Assembly (NCBI GenBank): GCA_030411725.1
Contig: MU839838.1
Location: 682,001 to 746,000, forward strand
Direction of reading: 5' to 3'
DNA from: Echria macrotheca
Lineage: Eukaryota > Ascomycota > Sordariomycetes > Sordariales > Schizotheciaceae
Length of the DNA stretch: 64,000 nt
Numbering within the stretch: the stretch's first letter is position 1; each line of letters begins with the position of its first letter. Positions 30,165-40,862 of this stretch are shown one piece after another. The notes beneath the pieces were generated by a model. The model was not told the origin of the DNA. It worked only from the letters and a program-made list of their open reading frames with translations, and did no database searches. Made by a program: the position numbers and the translations under genes.

Positions 30165-31739
30165 TCACGCCCCCAACACAACCCCCAACTCAAGCAATAG
30201 CCTAACAAACCGACTATGCAACTCGATAAAAAAATCCGGCAACCCAACCAACTCCGCGAGGCCTCTCGGCTTCAGCGCCACCCCAGACCCTCCGAACCCA
30301 CCTCCCATACGCCGGGACAATCCCCCGCCACCACCCATCAAAAAGGAGCTCCCTCCGGCAGATTGCGGAGGCGGTACCAGCTCCGACGGAAAACTCCCGT
30401 AACCAGGCGCCGCAACGACAGGACTACTCGCCGCAGACCCAGCAGAATCCGACAAAGCGCGCTCGGCCTCGGCCTCGGCCATGGCCTGGATCCAGGCGGC
30501 CATGTCGCGAAACGCAGCGGCCACAAAACCAAACGTCTTCATCGCCAAACGCTCGCGGTGGGTGCTCAGGGCCAAAAAGGCGTAGACGCGCTTATGGCCG
30601 CGCGCGTGGATGTCGGGGATGCGGAAGATGTAGGCCGTCGTGTAGCCTGCGTTCGCATCCCCAAAGAAGATGGGGCCGCCCGAGGCGGCGGAGCCGATGC
30701 TGTGGGTTGTCACGAAGGCGGGGGTTATGGGCGAGGCGCTGGGTGTCGAGACGGAGCTGCCTGTGTTGGAGGTCGCGGGCGCCCGCGGGAGGGTTTCGAG
30801 GGATAGTGTGCGGAGACATGATGCGCGGACTATGGAGAAGGAACTGGGGAGGAGTGGTTCATGGGTTGATGTGTAGTCGAGGTAGTGCGTGTGTGCGCCG
30901 GCGGCGGCTGAGCTTGTGGTTGATCGGGACGCGACCGACGCGGCGGTGCCGGTTCGTCGGTGCGATGGGCGGGTGCCTCGTGATGACTCGTCTTCTGATG
31001 GGCTTGAGGATGATGTGTGTGAGGAGGGTGGTGAGTTGCTGTCGATGCCGCCGAAGACGCGGGCGCAGGGAGCCCGGGTCCGGAGGGTCGGACCTCGTTC
31101 TGGTCGGGCGTCGATGCCTCCATCCTTGTCGCTTTCCTGACGTTTTGGTAATGTGAGGGCGCAGTTTTCACATGGCCCTGCACGTCGGGTTACATATTCG
31201 TCATATGTTCGCCGAAAGTCGTGCCGTGTCTTTTGCGCCGGCAGACCGGGGCCGTGAGAGAGCCGCGGGCTCTGTGGGGGTGTCTCGATGGCCGAGGCTG
31301 CCGCGGCAGCTTGTGCTCGGAGAGAGGCGCGGTGCGTTGGTGGCTCTTGTGCCGAGGCTGGCACTGATGAGCTCCGTTGAACACCGGCGAAGTCGAGTCG
31401 TCGAAGGGCCTCGGTGATGTTATTCGTGTAAGGCGAGTCTCCCGGGGTTTGGGCGCTCGTCCGTGGTCTGTCAGATGCGGCGACAGGATATGCGCCCAGG
31501 TTGTCGCCGTCGAAACACGCGCTGCAGGGCACAGGCAGTCCCTCGGTGACCATCAACGGCGTTGGGCCGTGGAGGTCGCAATAGTGCGCGAGGCAGAGCT
31601 GGAGGCTAGGGATTAGCATGGCTTTGTCGAGCGTGGTGGTGTAAGCCGGGTCGGAGTGATGAGGATAGAGACATGGATTCGGGTCGAGGTGTGCACCTCG
31701 CCCTTGGGCGGGATGGAACAACTCGGCGATGGACCCCAT
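30165..31739 (-). CDS. lst7: Lst7, folliculin (FLCN) homologue
   Basis: Predicted 524-residue folliculin-type longin/DENN protein. Lst7/FLCN with its partner Lst4/FNIP acts as a GTPase-activating protein for Rag-type GTPases in amino-acid signalling to TORC1 at the vacuole; yeast Lst7 was first linked to permease delivery to the plasma membrane. Single exon. LQLCLAHYCDLHGPTPLMVT is the conserved N-terminal uDENN/longin start. Two cysteine pairs follow (CSAC near 72 and CENC near 190), then a Ser-rich disordered region. The conserved core is SFSIVRASCLRTLSLETLP, IFFGDANAGYTTAYIFRIPD and HARGHKRVYAFLALSTHRER. An alternative start is Met41 (31619), which would place the conserved motif nearer the N terminus; the ATG at 31739 has the better context (AACCATGG). 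Confidence 0.85.
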   Translation of the reverse strand: MGSIAELFHPAQGRGAHLDPNPCLYPHHSDPAYTTTLDKAMLIPSLQLCLAHYCDLHGPTPLMVTEGLPVPCSACFDGDNLGAYPVAASDRPRTSAQTPGDSPYTNNITEALRRLDFAGVQRSSSVPASAQEPPTHRASLRAQAAAAASAIETPPQSPRLSHGPGLPAQKTRHDFRRTYDEYVTRRAGPCENCALTLPKRQESDKDGGIDARPERGPTLRTRAPCARVFGGIDSNSPPSSHTSSSSPSEDESSRGTRPSHRRTGTAASVASRSTTSSAAAGAHTHYLDYTSTHEPLLPSSFSIVRASCLRTLSLETLPRAPATSNTGSSVSTPSASPITPAFVTTHSIGSAASGGPIFFGDANAGYTTAYIFRIPDIHARGHKRVYAFLALSTHRERLAMKTFGFVAAAFRDMAAWIQAMAEAEAERALSDSAGSAASSPVVAAPGYGSFPSELVPPPQSAGGSSFLMGGGGGLSRRMGGGFGGSGVALKPRGLAELVGLPDFFIELHSRFVRLLLELGVVLGA

Positions 31740-34700
31740 GGTTGCGCGCCTGTGCTGGAATGTCGGAGACGAGTCAAGCAGGCGGCGAGGTGGTGGGCAT
31801 GAGGAAGTCAGTCAGTCAGCGCCGGGGCGCGACGGACCCGGGGGCCGTCAATATGAATGAAACACCAGCACGTGGAAGGGCGTGTGGAAGGGCTGGCCTG
31901 GGCACTGCCGGCCTGTTGGCTGTTGGCGAAGAAGGGCTGGGCTGAGTGGGCGCCCCCCCTGGCCGCCGTCTGGCCCTGCGTGGGGAGACGAGCCCCAAAG
32001 GCGGTGTGCGAGTTGGGCTGCATTGGGAAACAGGACGCGGGATGGGCAATCGCAAGAGCCAGCAACCGTCTGATTGCTGCAGCCATTTGTGACCACAGAG
32101 AGGGGAAAACAACTTACAATCGACGTCATGGTTTTCCTATCCGCGATTCGCGACTCCGTATCGAACAGTCAACCCACTCTCCTGACAGCTGCGATTGGGC
32201 GCTGCCTGTGCAGACACAGAACGATAGGACTGAGAGCAAAGCCTCCCGCGAGCTCCCCCGCCGTCCTCTCCCCCGGGGACAGACCACTCACAGCCCACCT
32301 CTTGTCCAACTCAATCGGCAGATGAGGGCAGGTTGTCGATTCGTTGGTGTCGGTTTCGGCCAGCCACAACAGAGGCCGATGTCTCGCCTGGAATGCGGGT
32401 GCTGCGTTTGCAAAACGACACAAAAAAAACCGAAGACGGGGCAGGAAACAATGCCGCCGTCAACGTGAGAACGGATCGCTGCGTGCCATGGTTACTACTC
32501 GTGCTCGTGGTTGCTGGTGGGCGGCGGCGGTTGCGAAGAGAGAATCGAACGAATGACGAATAATTACATTCGCATGCAGGGCTGACAAGGCGCCTTTTAA
32601 CGAAAGCTTCCAGAAGAGCCGATGTGGGTGCGGCCATCACTAATTTGGACGTGGCCGGGACTTCCGACATGATCCTGGTGCGGGATGGGGAGAAAGCTGA
32701 GACGAGCCCTTGGGTGCCGAAATGGTAGCCTCTCTCTCTCTCGCCCATTACACTACTTCCATTACTTACTCGGTGTCTGGTCCTGCGAATGTCTCTGTGT
32801 GCCCGAGCGTCGGGTCAACTCGCGAAATTAGGCGGGTTGTCGCCAACGCTTTTCTGGCATTTAATTGGCTATCCTTGAAGCTGCTGAGCAACACTTGGGC
32901 GGGCCATGCCGGGCCTCGTCCCGGCGCGATGCCTTCGACGCTGCACCTTCCCCGCAACGCAACGTCCCGACTTTGCATCCCGCGATAGGCGCTAATCCGA
33001 CCGTTGTGTTACGTACATTTTGTCGATAGCTGGGGCTTCTGCATCACAGGTGCGGCCAAACGCGCGAATATTCTTTTCTTTTTGGGCTTCCTGTCTTGGT
33101 TGTTGCTCCGGACGGACGAAACACAGTTGTACGGCACAGCAAATCCCAACGGCAAAAGGGGTCGAGTGGTGGTGATTGCTTGCCCCGGGGCCTGGGAGGG
33201 CGGAAGCCATGCGCGCTTTCCAGGACAAATGGTGGCAGCGGTGCGGCTTGCAGTCAAACTGAGCTCCCCTGGGCCACGCCCCTGAAATAACCAATTTCGG
33301 CGGTTGCCTGAAGATCACCCGCTCTGACCTGCATGAACCGACGACAACTCGCAGATGGACATGTGCAAAGACAGAAAGCAGCCGTTACATGTTCTGTCCG
33401 AGCAGTTCTAGGTAGACCCGGGCCCGTTTGTCTGGAGGAGTGCTTCATCACTGCTACCTTCCCCAGAGTGACGGACCCCGACCATTTACCGAAGCGAGTC
33501 ATGCTGTCCAGATTTTGCACAAGCAGCAGAAAACCCGGGACGTGACTTGCTGTTGTGCAACCAGCAGCCGATCACCAAGGCAGCTGGCTGGCGGCGGGGG
33601 GGAGGGGGGAGGCGGACAGCTCCCTGTCCGGGTCAGCCTGCTTGTTTGTTCGCGTGGCAGCCACGAGGCCAAGCGGGACCAGTCGGAAACGACGCAAAAG
33701 GAGCCAAGAACTGGCGGGATTCCCAATTTCAGCACACACTCTCTCAACAAAAAGAAGACACTAGCAAAGAGGCCCAAAACAGGCAGTATCAAACCTGTCG
33801 CGTGTTTGTTCTTTTTAGCCAGAACGGTCCGATTGCTCCTTTTCCCGTCATCTAACCTTCCCGACGCCATGTCACCCATCCGGCGGCATGTCTTGGAAGT
33901 TGGAGAAGGACGCTAAACCAGAAGTTGTTGCCGCAACAAATTGCGGCCAACTTTTTGTCGCTGTGTTCTTCCGTCCCTCACTCACTTCAACACACACACA
34001 ACTGTTGCTGCGAGTATGCAGGTATCTTCCGTAAAGTAATGCCGAGAATTTATTCATCCATCTATGAAAAATATCCGTAGATGCTGCTGCAGCTCTCGGT
34101 GGTCGGCAACAAGGACAGCCAGCTCTCTCTATGGAACACGCTAACTATGTACGGTAGTTGGGGAATAACTAGTTACCTAGCGCAATGTTGGTTGGGGTGG
34201 GACAGACAGCTTTGCGCCGTTTGTCAGTGCGTTTGCAGGTCGCGCGGTCCCGGCGGCCGCTTGCTTGCTTGCCCTTGCATGGCCATGCTTCTAGAAGGAA
34301 GCAGAGAAGCCCTTTCATCTCGGATCATAGTGAATGCCTGTCGCCAGGTCGTCCCATGGTGTGTCGATCAAGCTTTTCAGGGGCGACGCGAGCAATGTAC
34401 TCTAGCGAACTTGAAGGAGTTATAGTGTAAGGATTTTTGAACTTGGTTTGCCTGTCACTCAACCGAACTGCTTTCTTCTCTGGAAGTTAATACATACACA
34501 CTGAATTCCTTTCTGGTTGACGATCGACCGGGGATTCCGTGTCTGGTTGTCAAGGCTGGAAGTCGTGCGGCGGGAGGGAAGGAAGGAAGGAAGGAAAGAC
34601 GGCAAGGCAAAGGCAAGGCAAAGTAGATCCCCGAAAAGGCGGAGGACCGGAACTGGACTGGGAGTCGTCATACTTCCGAGCGCGATCAGGAGGTCAAAAA

Positions 34701-35702
34701 TGATAAATGACAGGTTGATGTTACACTACGTACGGGAACTCAAGAGAACAACCAAAGAGTGATGGACTGCAATGCCATATTTATCTTGTGGTATGTGACC
34801 TGGCCGATTTCCAGGTTGCATCCTAGACTGCCCAGTCACTAGAATTTGGTTCAATCGCACACGGATTTAAAGAGTCAATATGAGGCGGGAAATTCTCGAC
34901 CACAAAGTCCTGATCGGGATGGGATGTTGTTGATTTGGGTCCCGAAGGGTAAGGTATCTTTCGTAAATGCATGCTCTCTGGTGCCGGTGCCGAGTGTGAC
35001 ACTGTAAACAGGAAAGAGGGTGACGTCTTCCGTGTGTGCATTCCGTAACCCGCATTGCTACTCTGTTTATTCGAGTCCTCCACCACTACTTCTCTAGCAT
35101 CTGGGTACAGAAATCTGTCGAACTTTCGAAAGGACACATAAATGAGAGGTGAAAGAAGGCAAAACCAGTCACATGATACACGACCGCACAGCTTGATAGA
35201 ACGATACTAATACACGAGACAAAACTAAACCACCGGTCCAAACCTTCCAGCTTGCCATTGTTATGACAGCACCCGCCTCTCCCCTTCTCATTACCCTCCG
35301 TATAATCCGTTTATAGAACCATGAAACCGACATCCGTCTACCGATGAAAGTCCAACATGAGACGATGTAGAAAACAAGATGAAAACATTCGCGACCATGT
35401 TGCCTACCCCCTCTGATGCCACTCCCATGTCCATCTCATGATCAACGTCGACTTGCCCACCAAATGATTCCCCCCATGCCATCGCTCATCCCCCATATAT
35501 GTGTTGTGAAAACGCCCCCAGATATGCTTGCTAGAAAGACAAAGAACAATTACAAAGAAGTAAAGTTAGGAAAATGGGTATCTAACTACTGCCATCAACC
35601 TCGAAAGCTTTACCAGGCATAGAAACCTCCATCGTATAAGATGCCAGAATATAAACTCGACAAGGAGTCAAAGAAAGAATGCCAATGCGGTCCATCTTGG
35701 AC
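31740..35702. other. 4-kb intergenic region upstream of lst7
   Basis: Lies between the lst7 5' end and the 3' end of the tyrosine phosphatase gene. Frames of up to about 200 codons exist on both strands (for example 31857-32468) but overlap one another, are rich in Arg/Pro/Cys/Trp and show no domain. GGAA tandem units occur at 34576-34595. The last 600 bp before the phosphatase stop are AT-richer, as expected for its 3' UTR. A non-coding RNA or an unrecognised spliced gene cannot be excluded. Confidence 0.45.
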
Positions 35703-37461
35703 CTACGACTCGACGTACGGGTCAACTTCGAGTCTCTTAGCTGCGGGCTCTCCGCCTTCACTCCCCACTCCATACTTATCCTGCCAGAGCTTCCTGAGCA
35801 CCTGGTAGATAAATAGGTATTGGCTCTCTGCCTGCACCATGGTTTTCCGCTGCTTGCGCAGCTGGTTGACCGTTGAGAAAATCAGGTCCTCTCCCTCTTC
35901 CTCGATCACTGTCGCCGGCGACACGTCCCCTAGTCCCTTGCTATCCCATACATCACCCGAACTATGGACGCTGCTCCCCGCACTCCGCGAAGGTGTCGCC
36001 ATGCGCTCATCGTAATGCTCTAGCACGCCGGCGTCCAGCTCCCGGATCAGGTGTTCAAGTGCGATGAAGGTACCGCTGCGCCCGACTCCGGCGCTACAGT
36101 GCACAATGCGCGGGTTATGCGGGCCGGCATTCTTTTCGCGCGATAGCCGCATGAGCGTGAAGAAGCTCTCTAGGTCGGCGAGGTCGGGCACGCCAAAGTC
36201 AGGCCACTTCTTGTACAAAAAATGCCAGACGATGTGTTCCTCCACAACGGGCAGGTCCGGCTGCTGGTTGGATTCGCTGGCTTCAGGGGCTGCGGACGCG
36301 TCCGTCGGTGGTGCATCGACAACCTCATTGACGCTGGATTCCATCTTTGTGTCCGTATCCTGGGCACGATCGCCGCTTCGCGAGCTCTCACGGCTACTTC
36401 TGCTGGTTGTTGTGGCCACGAATGCCTTTGCACCGGGTCTGGCATGCGAATGGATACGGATTACAAGTTTGCGCAGCTCGATGGCATCGCCGGCAGGAGT
36501 CTCCTCGATCCCCTCGCAGTGCACGCTCGCACGGAAACCGTCACCGAACTCGTCCCTCTTGTTCACCTCTAGCGGGGGGTCCTCCTTCCGGCGGGGAAAG
36601 TATGGCGAGCACTTCTCCATATGGCCTTCGTGGGTTTCGGTTAGCATGACTATTACGCCGGGGCTCTCGAGCTGCTCTACGACCATACGCCACACATGGT
36701 CAATCGAGGTTCGCTTAGGTCCCTGCATGGCGATGTAGCGGTCTGCCTCGCGCGCACCGCCGGGGCTCGAGTCGTTCGCCGGCCGTGGCGACGGGATCAG
36801 TGTGATAGGTGATGCGTTGATGTAGTCGACATAGCCCTCGGGCACCCGCAGCTTGACCCGGTTGTTCTGCCACGGCTGGATGTTCACGTATCTGTCCAGA
36901 CTTTTGAGATGGGATCCTTGCACGCGCGCCCAGCGGAAGTCGGGAGCCGGATTGTTCATGGCTTGTGCCACGCGATCGCGCTCAAGCCATACCAGCTCGC
37001 CGAATTTATTCTGAATATCTACCCGCCACAGCGGTTAGTTCTTGTTGCAGGCTGATGATGACTGGGGATATAGGAAGGAACATACCCTGCAAAGATAGAT
37101 CCAAGAAAAACGGGATCTTTGGCGGTCTCGCATGCCTGTGCTCGTCGTCGCCCGAGGGATCGGTCTTCAGGGATAGGGGGGAGACTGGACGGTCAAGGGC
37201 GCTATCGGGGGCCAGCACGGCCGCAGCGGCGGGAGAATGCGGCAAGGAGGCTGGCGGCGAGTCGCGCGCCCTCTTGCCGGACGAGCGATGAAAAACTCTG
37301 AACGGACTAAGCTTTTGCACTTGTAGATTGGTTGTGATAGACGAGGTATCAGCCGGTGCCGCTGTTGTCTTGTCTGAGATAATGATTCCCGGACGGGGGG
37401 GTGTGATAATGGTCGGTGAAGGCACATCCTTCTTGCGCCTGAAGCGCGGAAAGTGGGACAT
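35703..37461 (-). CDS. Protein tyrosine phosphatase (classical, Pyp/Ptp type)
   Basis: Predicted 563-residue cytosolic tyrosine phosphatase; fungal members of this class dephosphorylate stress-activated and other MAP kinases. Two exons: 37461-37086 and 37018-35703, intron 67 nt (GTATGT..GGGTAG). A basic, proline-rich N-terminal segment of about 120 residues leads to a PTP domain with NRVKLRVPEGYVDYINAS, YIAMQGPKRTSIDHVWRMV, the WPDFGVPD (WPD) loop and the P-loop HCSAGVGRSGTF near residue 432. A long Ser/Glu-rich insertion lies between the central strands and the WPD loop, and another precedes the final helices (LRKQRKTMVQAESQYLFIYQ). The Q-loop QAESQY is intact, so the enzyme should be active. 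An in-frame upstream ATG at 37533 is possible. Confidence 0.93.
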
Positions 37462-38665
37462 TGCGAGACTGCGACTCGTAAGAGACCTTGGGACAAGAGG
37501 GACGATATGATTCGAAGGCCGCAGACTGTGCAAGAATCGGTGATCGAACAGCGTGGTTGAGCGGCGTGTTCCTGGCTGCTGGTCGAGGCCGAAGGGTTGC
37601 CCGGATTCGGTGAGCGGACGAGGGAGAGGTGAGGAGGGGTAAGGAGCGACGGGAGAGATATAGAGTAAAGCCGGGAGCCCCTCGCTGGGAATCGGAGGAT
37701 TTCAAATCGCTCGCAGGTGGGCGCGCAACGGGAGCACGTGCGACCCGGCTTGGTGGGTTGTAAATGGTGTTGTCGGCGCGGGACAGGCCGAGTCTAAAAG
37801 GCTTGTTGGAATCGACTCTCTCGAAAAAATGTTTGCCACGACTCGAAGTGTCGAGACAATGCAAGGTCGAGGATGCACTCCCTGGCTGCGGATGATGTGC
37901 CTCGGAAGGCGCTTGTGCGGGAGGAGAGCTGACAAGTCGTCTGTGGTTGCACTCGAGAGCGGGTAGTGACGTTGTGATGGACAGGGCAAAAAAAAAGTGT
38001 CGCTGGAGGGAATTGGCCTGGAGAAGGCGTTCCCTGAAAGGGCTTGGTCGGCTGCAGCAAGTTTGCAGCCCTCTGGGGCCGGAAAGATGGACCAGTCGCG
38101 GCGCCGTGGTCCCTTTCCTAGCGGGCTTGTCCCTGGCAATCCCACATGGAGTTGCAGTTGCTTTCGCAGGCCCGCGAAACGCTGCTCCTGCATCTCTCAT
38201 GCGAAGGTTGTTTGGGCCTGGAGAGAGCCTATCGGGACGCCGTAGCATGCGAAAACACGCACCGTTGGCCAGCTTGCCGACCAACAATCGCTCTTTTGCC
38301 AAATATAGGCGGCCGTTTCGCCTTTCGCCCCCACCAACTTGCGACGGCCCGGTATCCCATCCACGGCATCGCCCCGGCTCACGAGACCAGCACAGTCATC
38401 CTTGGTTCAAACAGCCTGGGAATCATGAAGCGAGGTGTCGAGATGGGCAGATTCATTTTCCTCGAACACGGGGGAGTCGTGGCAGCTATACAATACATAT
38501 AATACAGTCTTACAATACCTATACCGACACATATCCTCGCTGCATCCACGCATAGCCATATATCCTGCACCAAGGCGCGCTGATTGGCCCAGTGCTCGTC
38601 TCACGGCCACCCAGGTGTATTCCAATACAGAGAGCCCTTCTGTGTTCCCAGAGCTGGCCGCCCCA
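37462..38665. other. Intergenic region upstream of the phosphatase gene
   Basis: A 1.2-kb spacer between the phosphatase 5' end and the fmp25 stop. It presumably carries the phosphatase promoter and leader. Long overlapping open frames reflect high GC content; none is supported by a domain. Confidence 0.45.
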
Positions 38666-40399
38666 TCAAGTGCTGGAGTAGACAGCCGTGACTTGCCGAC
38701 CGCACTCTACACGTTGCTCGACGCTCGCCTTCCGTCCCGTCCCTCCCTCTCCTAGACGCACTGTTTTTCGTGGTGTCACTTGCAGTCGGGACGCCTCACC
38801 AAGCTTCCCGCCATCGAGTGGAGCGATATACGTTGGCGTGCTGATGTTTGTCCGCTTGCCTGTTCCGAGCTGATAGAACTCATTCCACCCCCACCAGAGG
38901 ACATCGGCCCCAAAATTGGTGTCATCGCTGGACGTCTGACCCGAGGCGGACAGATATGTGGCATTGTCTAGGACGGCGCATGCATGCGAGCTGCCCACCG
39001 AAAGCTGTGCCACCCTGATGGGAACAACACTGTTGGTCTTCTCGTCATATTCGTTGAGGTCGGAGAGGGCTTTGATCTTGGCCGGCGCACTAGAGATATG
39101 CGTCCACTTTCCGTTTCCGAGGCTTCCGTGAATGCCTTCGCCACATGCCCAAGTCTCGGAGAAGACACGGCCTAGCTCTCGAGCGGGGACGATTTGAGTG
39201 TTGTCGCGACTCTGCACCTTACGGACATCCACAGTGAAGAAACTGTTCAGCCCGCCGGCGGCAATCGATGTAACCTTTGGTACTAGAGTGGAATCGCGGT
39301 ACAGTTTCTTGACTGGGAGTTCTGAGGGCGCATCGAGCGAAGGGGATTCGGGCACCATCTCAACACCCAACTGGCCAAAAGAGTTGTCGCCAAAGCCAAA
39401 CACACGCCCTTCACCGTCCAGTGCCAGAGAGTGGAAATCACCGCAGGCGATTTCCTTGATCTTGGAACCACGGAGCGCGCTGACTTCGTGAGGCTGGTAG
39501 AAAGGGCCCTGGGGTCGTGATTGCCATGTCAAGCCGGCAACTCCTAGCTGGCCCTTATCCGGGAAACGTTCGGTGCTGGATGCGGCTGAGAAAAGCCGGC
39601 CCTTGGAAGTCAGGAGAAGACAGTGCTCCAATCCGCTCTTGATGTCGACCACCTTCTCATTCCAGCCCAGATTCGGGGGGGCAAGACTTCGGTAGCTCAC
39701 GGGCGAGGCACCAGACCAGAAGGGGATCCACGAGTTGACTGTTGGCTTCTCGCCGGTCTCTTGATCCTCTTTGGCGACAGGGAGGGAGTAGACTGAGCCG
39801 TTGGAAGATAGGCCAATGATGCGGTCCCGCGAGAGAGCAATCTTGGTGAGATTCTTCCCTTTGAGCGTGACAACCGGGGTGGTGATATCTTTGGAGAACG
39901 CGGCGCCCCACTGAACGAGGTCACCGTTCTCCGTGACCGCGGCACCGAAGTCGCGATCCAATTTTAGGTCTCGCAGAAGTTGGCCGTCGAAATAACGGAT
40001 CCGCCTGGGAAGCTTGACCACGGCTTCATCCGAGTCGGGTGCAATGACCTTTCCGGCGTTTGATCCCCAAGCATACACGCCTGGGTTCTCCCACGAGTTC
40101 TTGACCTGGACATGCTGAGAACTCAAAAGGTCTCGGTTCTCCTCCTTGGAGCGGGCTTGTTTGCGAGGCTTCTCGAACACGATCTCGGCTTGTTCAGGTC
40201 CAGAGGCTGCCTCTGGCTTGCTGGTGAGGACGGTGAAAGCGGCAGCGCCCGAGAAGCCGGCGAGAGCAAGGAGACCGTAGAATGGGAGGCCACGGCGTCT
40301 TCTTCCCCAGCTGGCATGCCGCAGGAATTGCGATGTGTTTGTGATGTGCCGGGGCGACGGGCGGCGAGCAATGGCCCTGGCAAGGAGAGGTGCCGACAT
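38666..40399 (-). CDS. fmp25: Fmp25-like mitochondrial RCC1-repeat protein
   Basis: Predicted 577-residue inner-membrane mitochondrial protein; yeast Fmp25 is needed for assembly of respiratory complex III. Single exon. The start at 40399 (MSAPLLARAIARRPSPRH) gives an Arg-rich targeting presequence, then one hydrophobic segment (LPFYGLLALAGFSGAAAFTV). The remainder is a beta-propeller of RCC1-type repeats with the usual glycine signatures: PGVYAWGSNAGKV, NGDLVQWGAAF, KSGLEHCLLLTSKGRLFSA, CGDFHSLALDGEGRVFGFGD, NSFGQLGVE, SVGSSHACAVLD and VLWWGWNEFYQLGTGKRTN. The frame continues open 85 codons upstream to 40654, but that part lacks presequence character and is taken as leader. Confidence 0.9.
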   Translation of the reverse strand: MSAPLLARAIARRPSPRHITNTSQFLRHASWGRRRRGLPFYGLLALAGFSGAAAFTVLTSKPEAASGPEQAEIVFEKPRKQARSKEENRDLLSSQHVQVKNSWENPGVYAWGSNAGKVIAPDSDEAVVKLPRRIRYFDGQLLRDLKLDRDFGAAVTENGDLVQWGAAFSKDITTPVVTLKGKNLTKIALSRDRIIGLSSNGSVYSLPVAKEDQETGEKPTVNSWIPFWSGASPVSYRSLAPPNLGWNEKVVDIKSGLEHCLLLTSKGRLFSAASSTERFPDKGQLGVAGLTWQSRPQGPFYQPHEVSALRGSKIKEIACGDFHSLALDGEGRVFGFGDNSFGQLGVEMVPESPSLDAPSELPVKKLYRDSTLVPKVTSIAAGGLNSFFTVDVRKVQSRDNTQIVPARELGRVFSETWACGEGIHGSLGNGKWTHISSAPAKIKALSDLNEYDEKTNSVVPIRVAQLSVGSSHACAVLDNATYLSASGQTSSDDTNFGADVLWWGWNEFYQLGTGKRTNISTPTYIAPLDGGKLGEASRLQVTPRKTVRLGEGGTGRKASVEQRVECGRQVTAVYSST

Positions 40400-40862
40400 G
40401 TTGCTTGTAGTGCTTACACACAACACTACGATTTTGTGTTCATTCCCAAGTCTGGTATCTACCAGGCCGTCGTACGGTATGGGCGACGGGGTGAAGTCGA
40501 GGCTGGTGAGGTCACCGGGATGGAGTCGGGCTCGAACTCGAGCTCTTTCAGCTTCAACATGCAGGCCTGACCTTGCTGCCCCGCTCATCCCGTGAAAAAG
40601 CTCTGAGCTTGGCGAGCGGTGTGGCCCGTGCTCGATAAACGGTGCGGGGAACACAGTACGCCCACTGTACGGATCCGAAATTCATCCCACCGAACATGCA
40701 CCGGTCGGTTCGCAGCTGAGGCCCCGTCGGACACGGAACATCTGTTCTAAACGGCGGGCACCAACAAGTACATCCAGAACCATGGCTTGAAGGATCCAAT
40801 TACGCATTCCGACTCTCCATCTCCATATTAGAGGGACTAACTATCCCTAACGGATCCACAAA
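40400..40862. promoter_or_regulatory. Divergent promoter region fmp25 / cog3
   Basis: A 463-bp spacer between two divergent starts, which must contain the promoters of both genes. No specific element was assigned. Confidence 0.45.

Noticed and set aside
31857..32468. 203-codon plus-strand frame upstream of lst7
   Set aside because: Rich in Trp/Cys/Arg/Pro with no domain, overlapped by equally long frames in other phases; typical of GC-rich spacer.
40400..40654. 85-codon N-terminal extension of fmp25
   Set aside because: Starting at 40399 gives a clear mitochondrial presequence; the extension would bury it internally.
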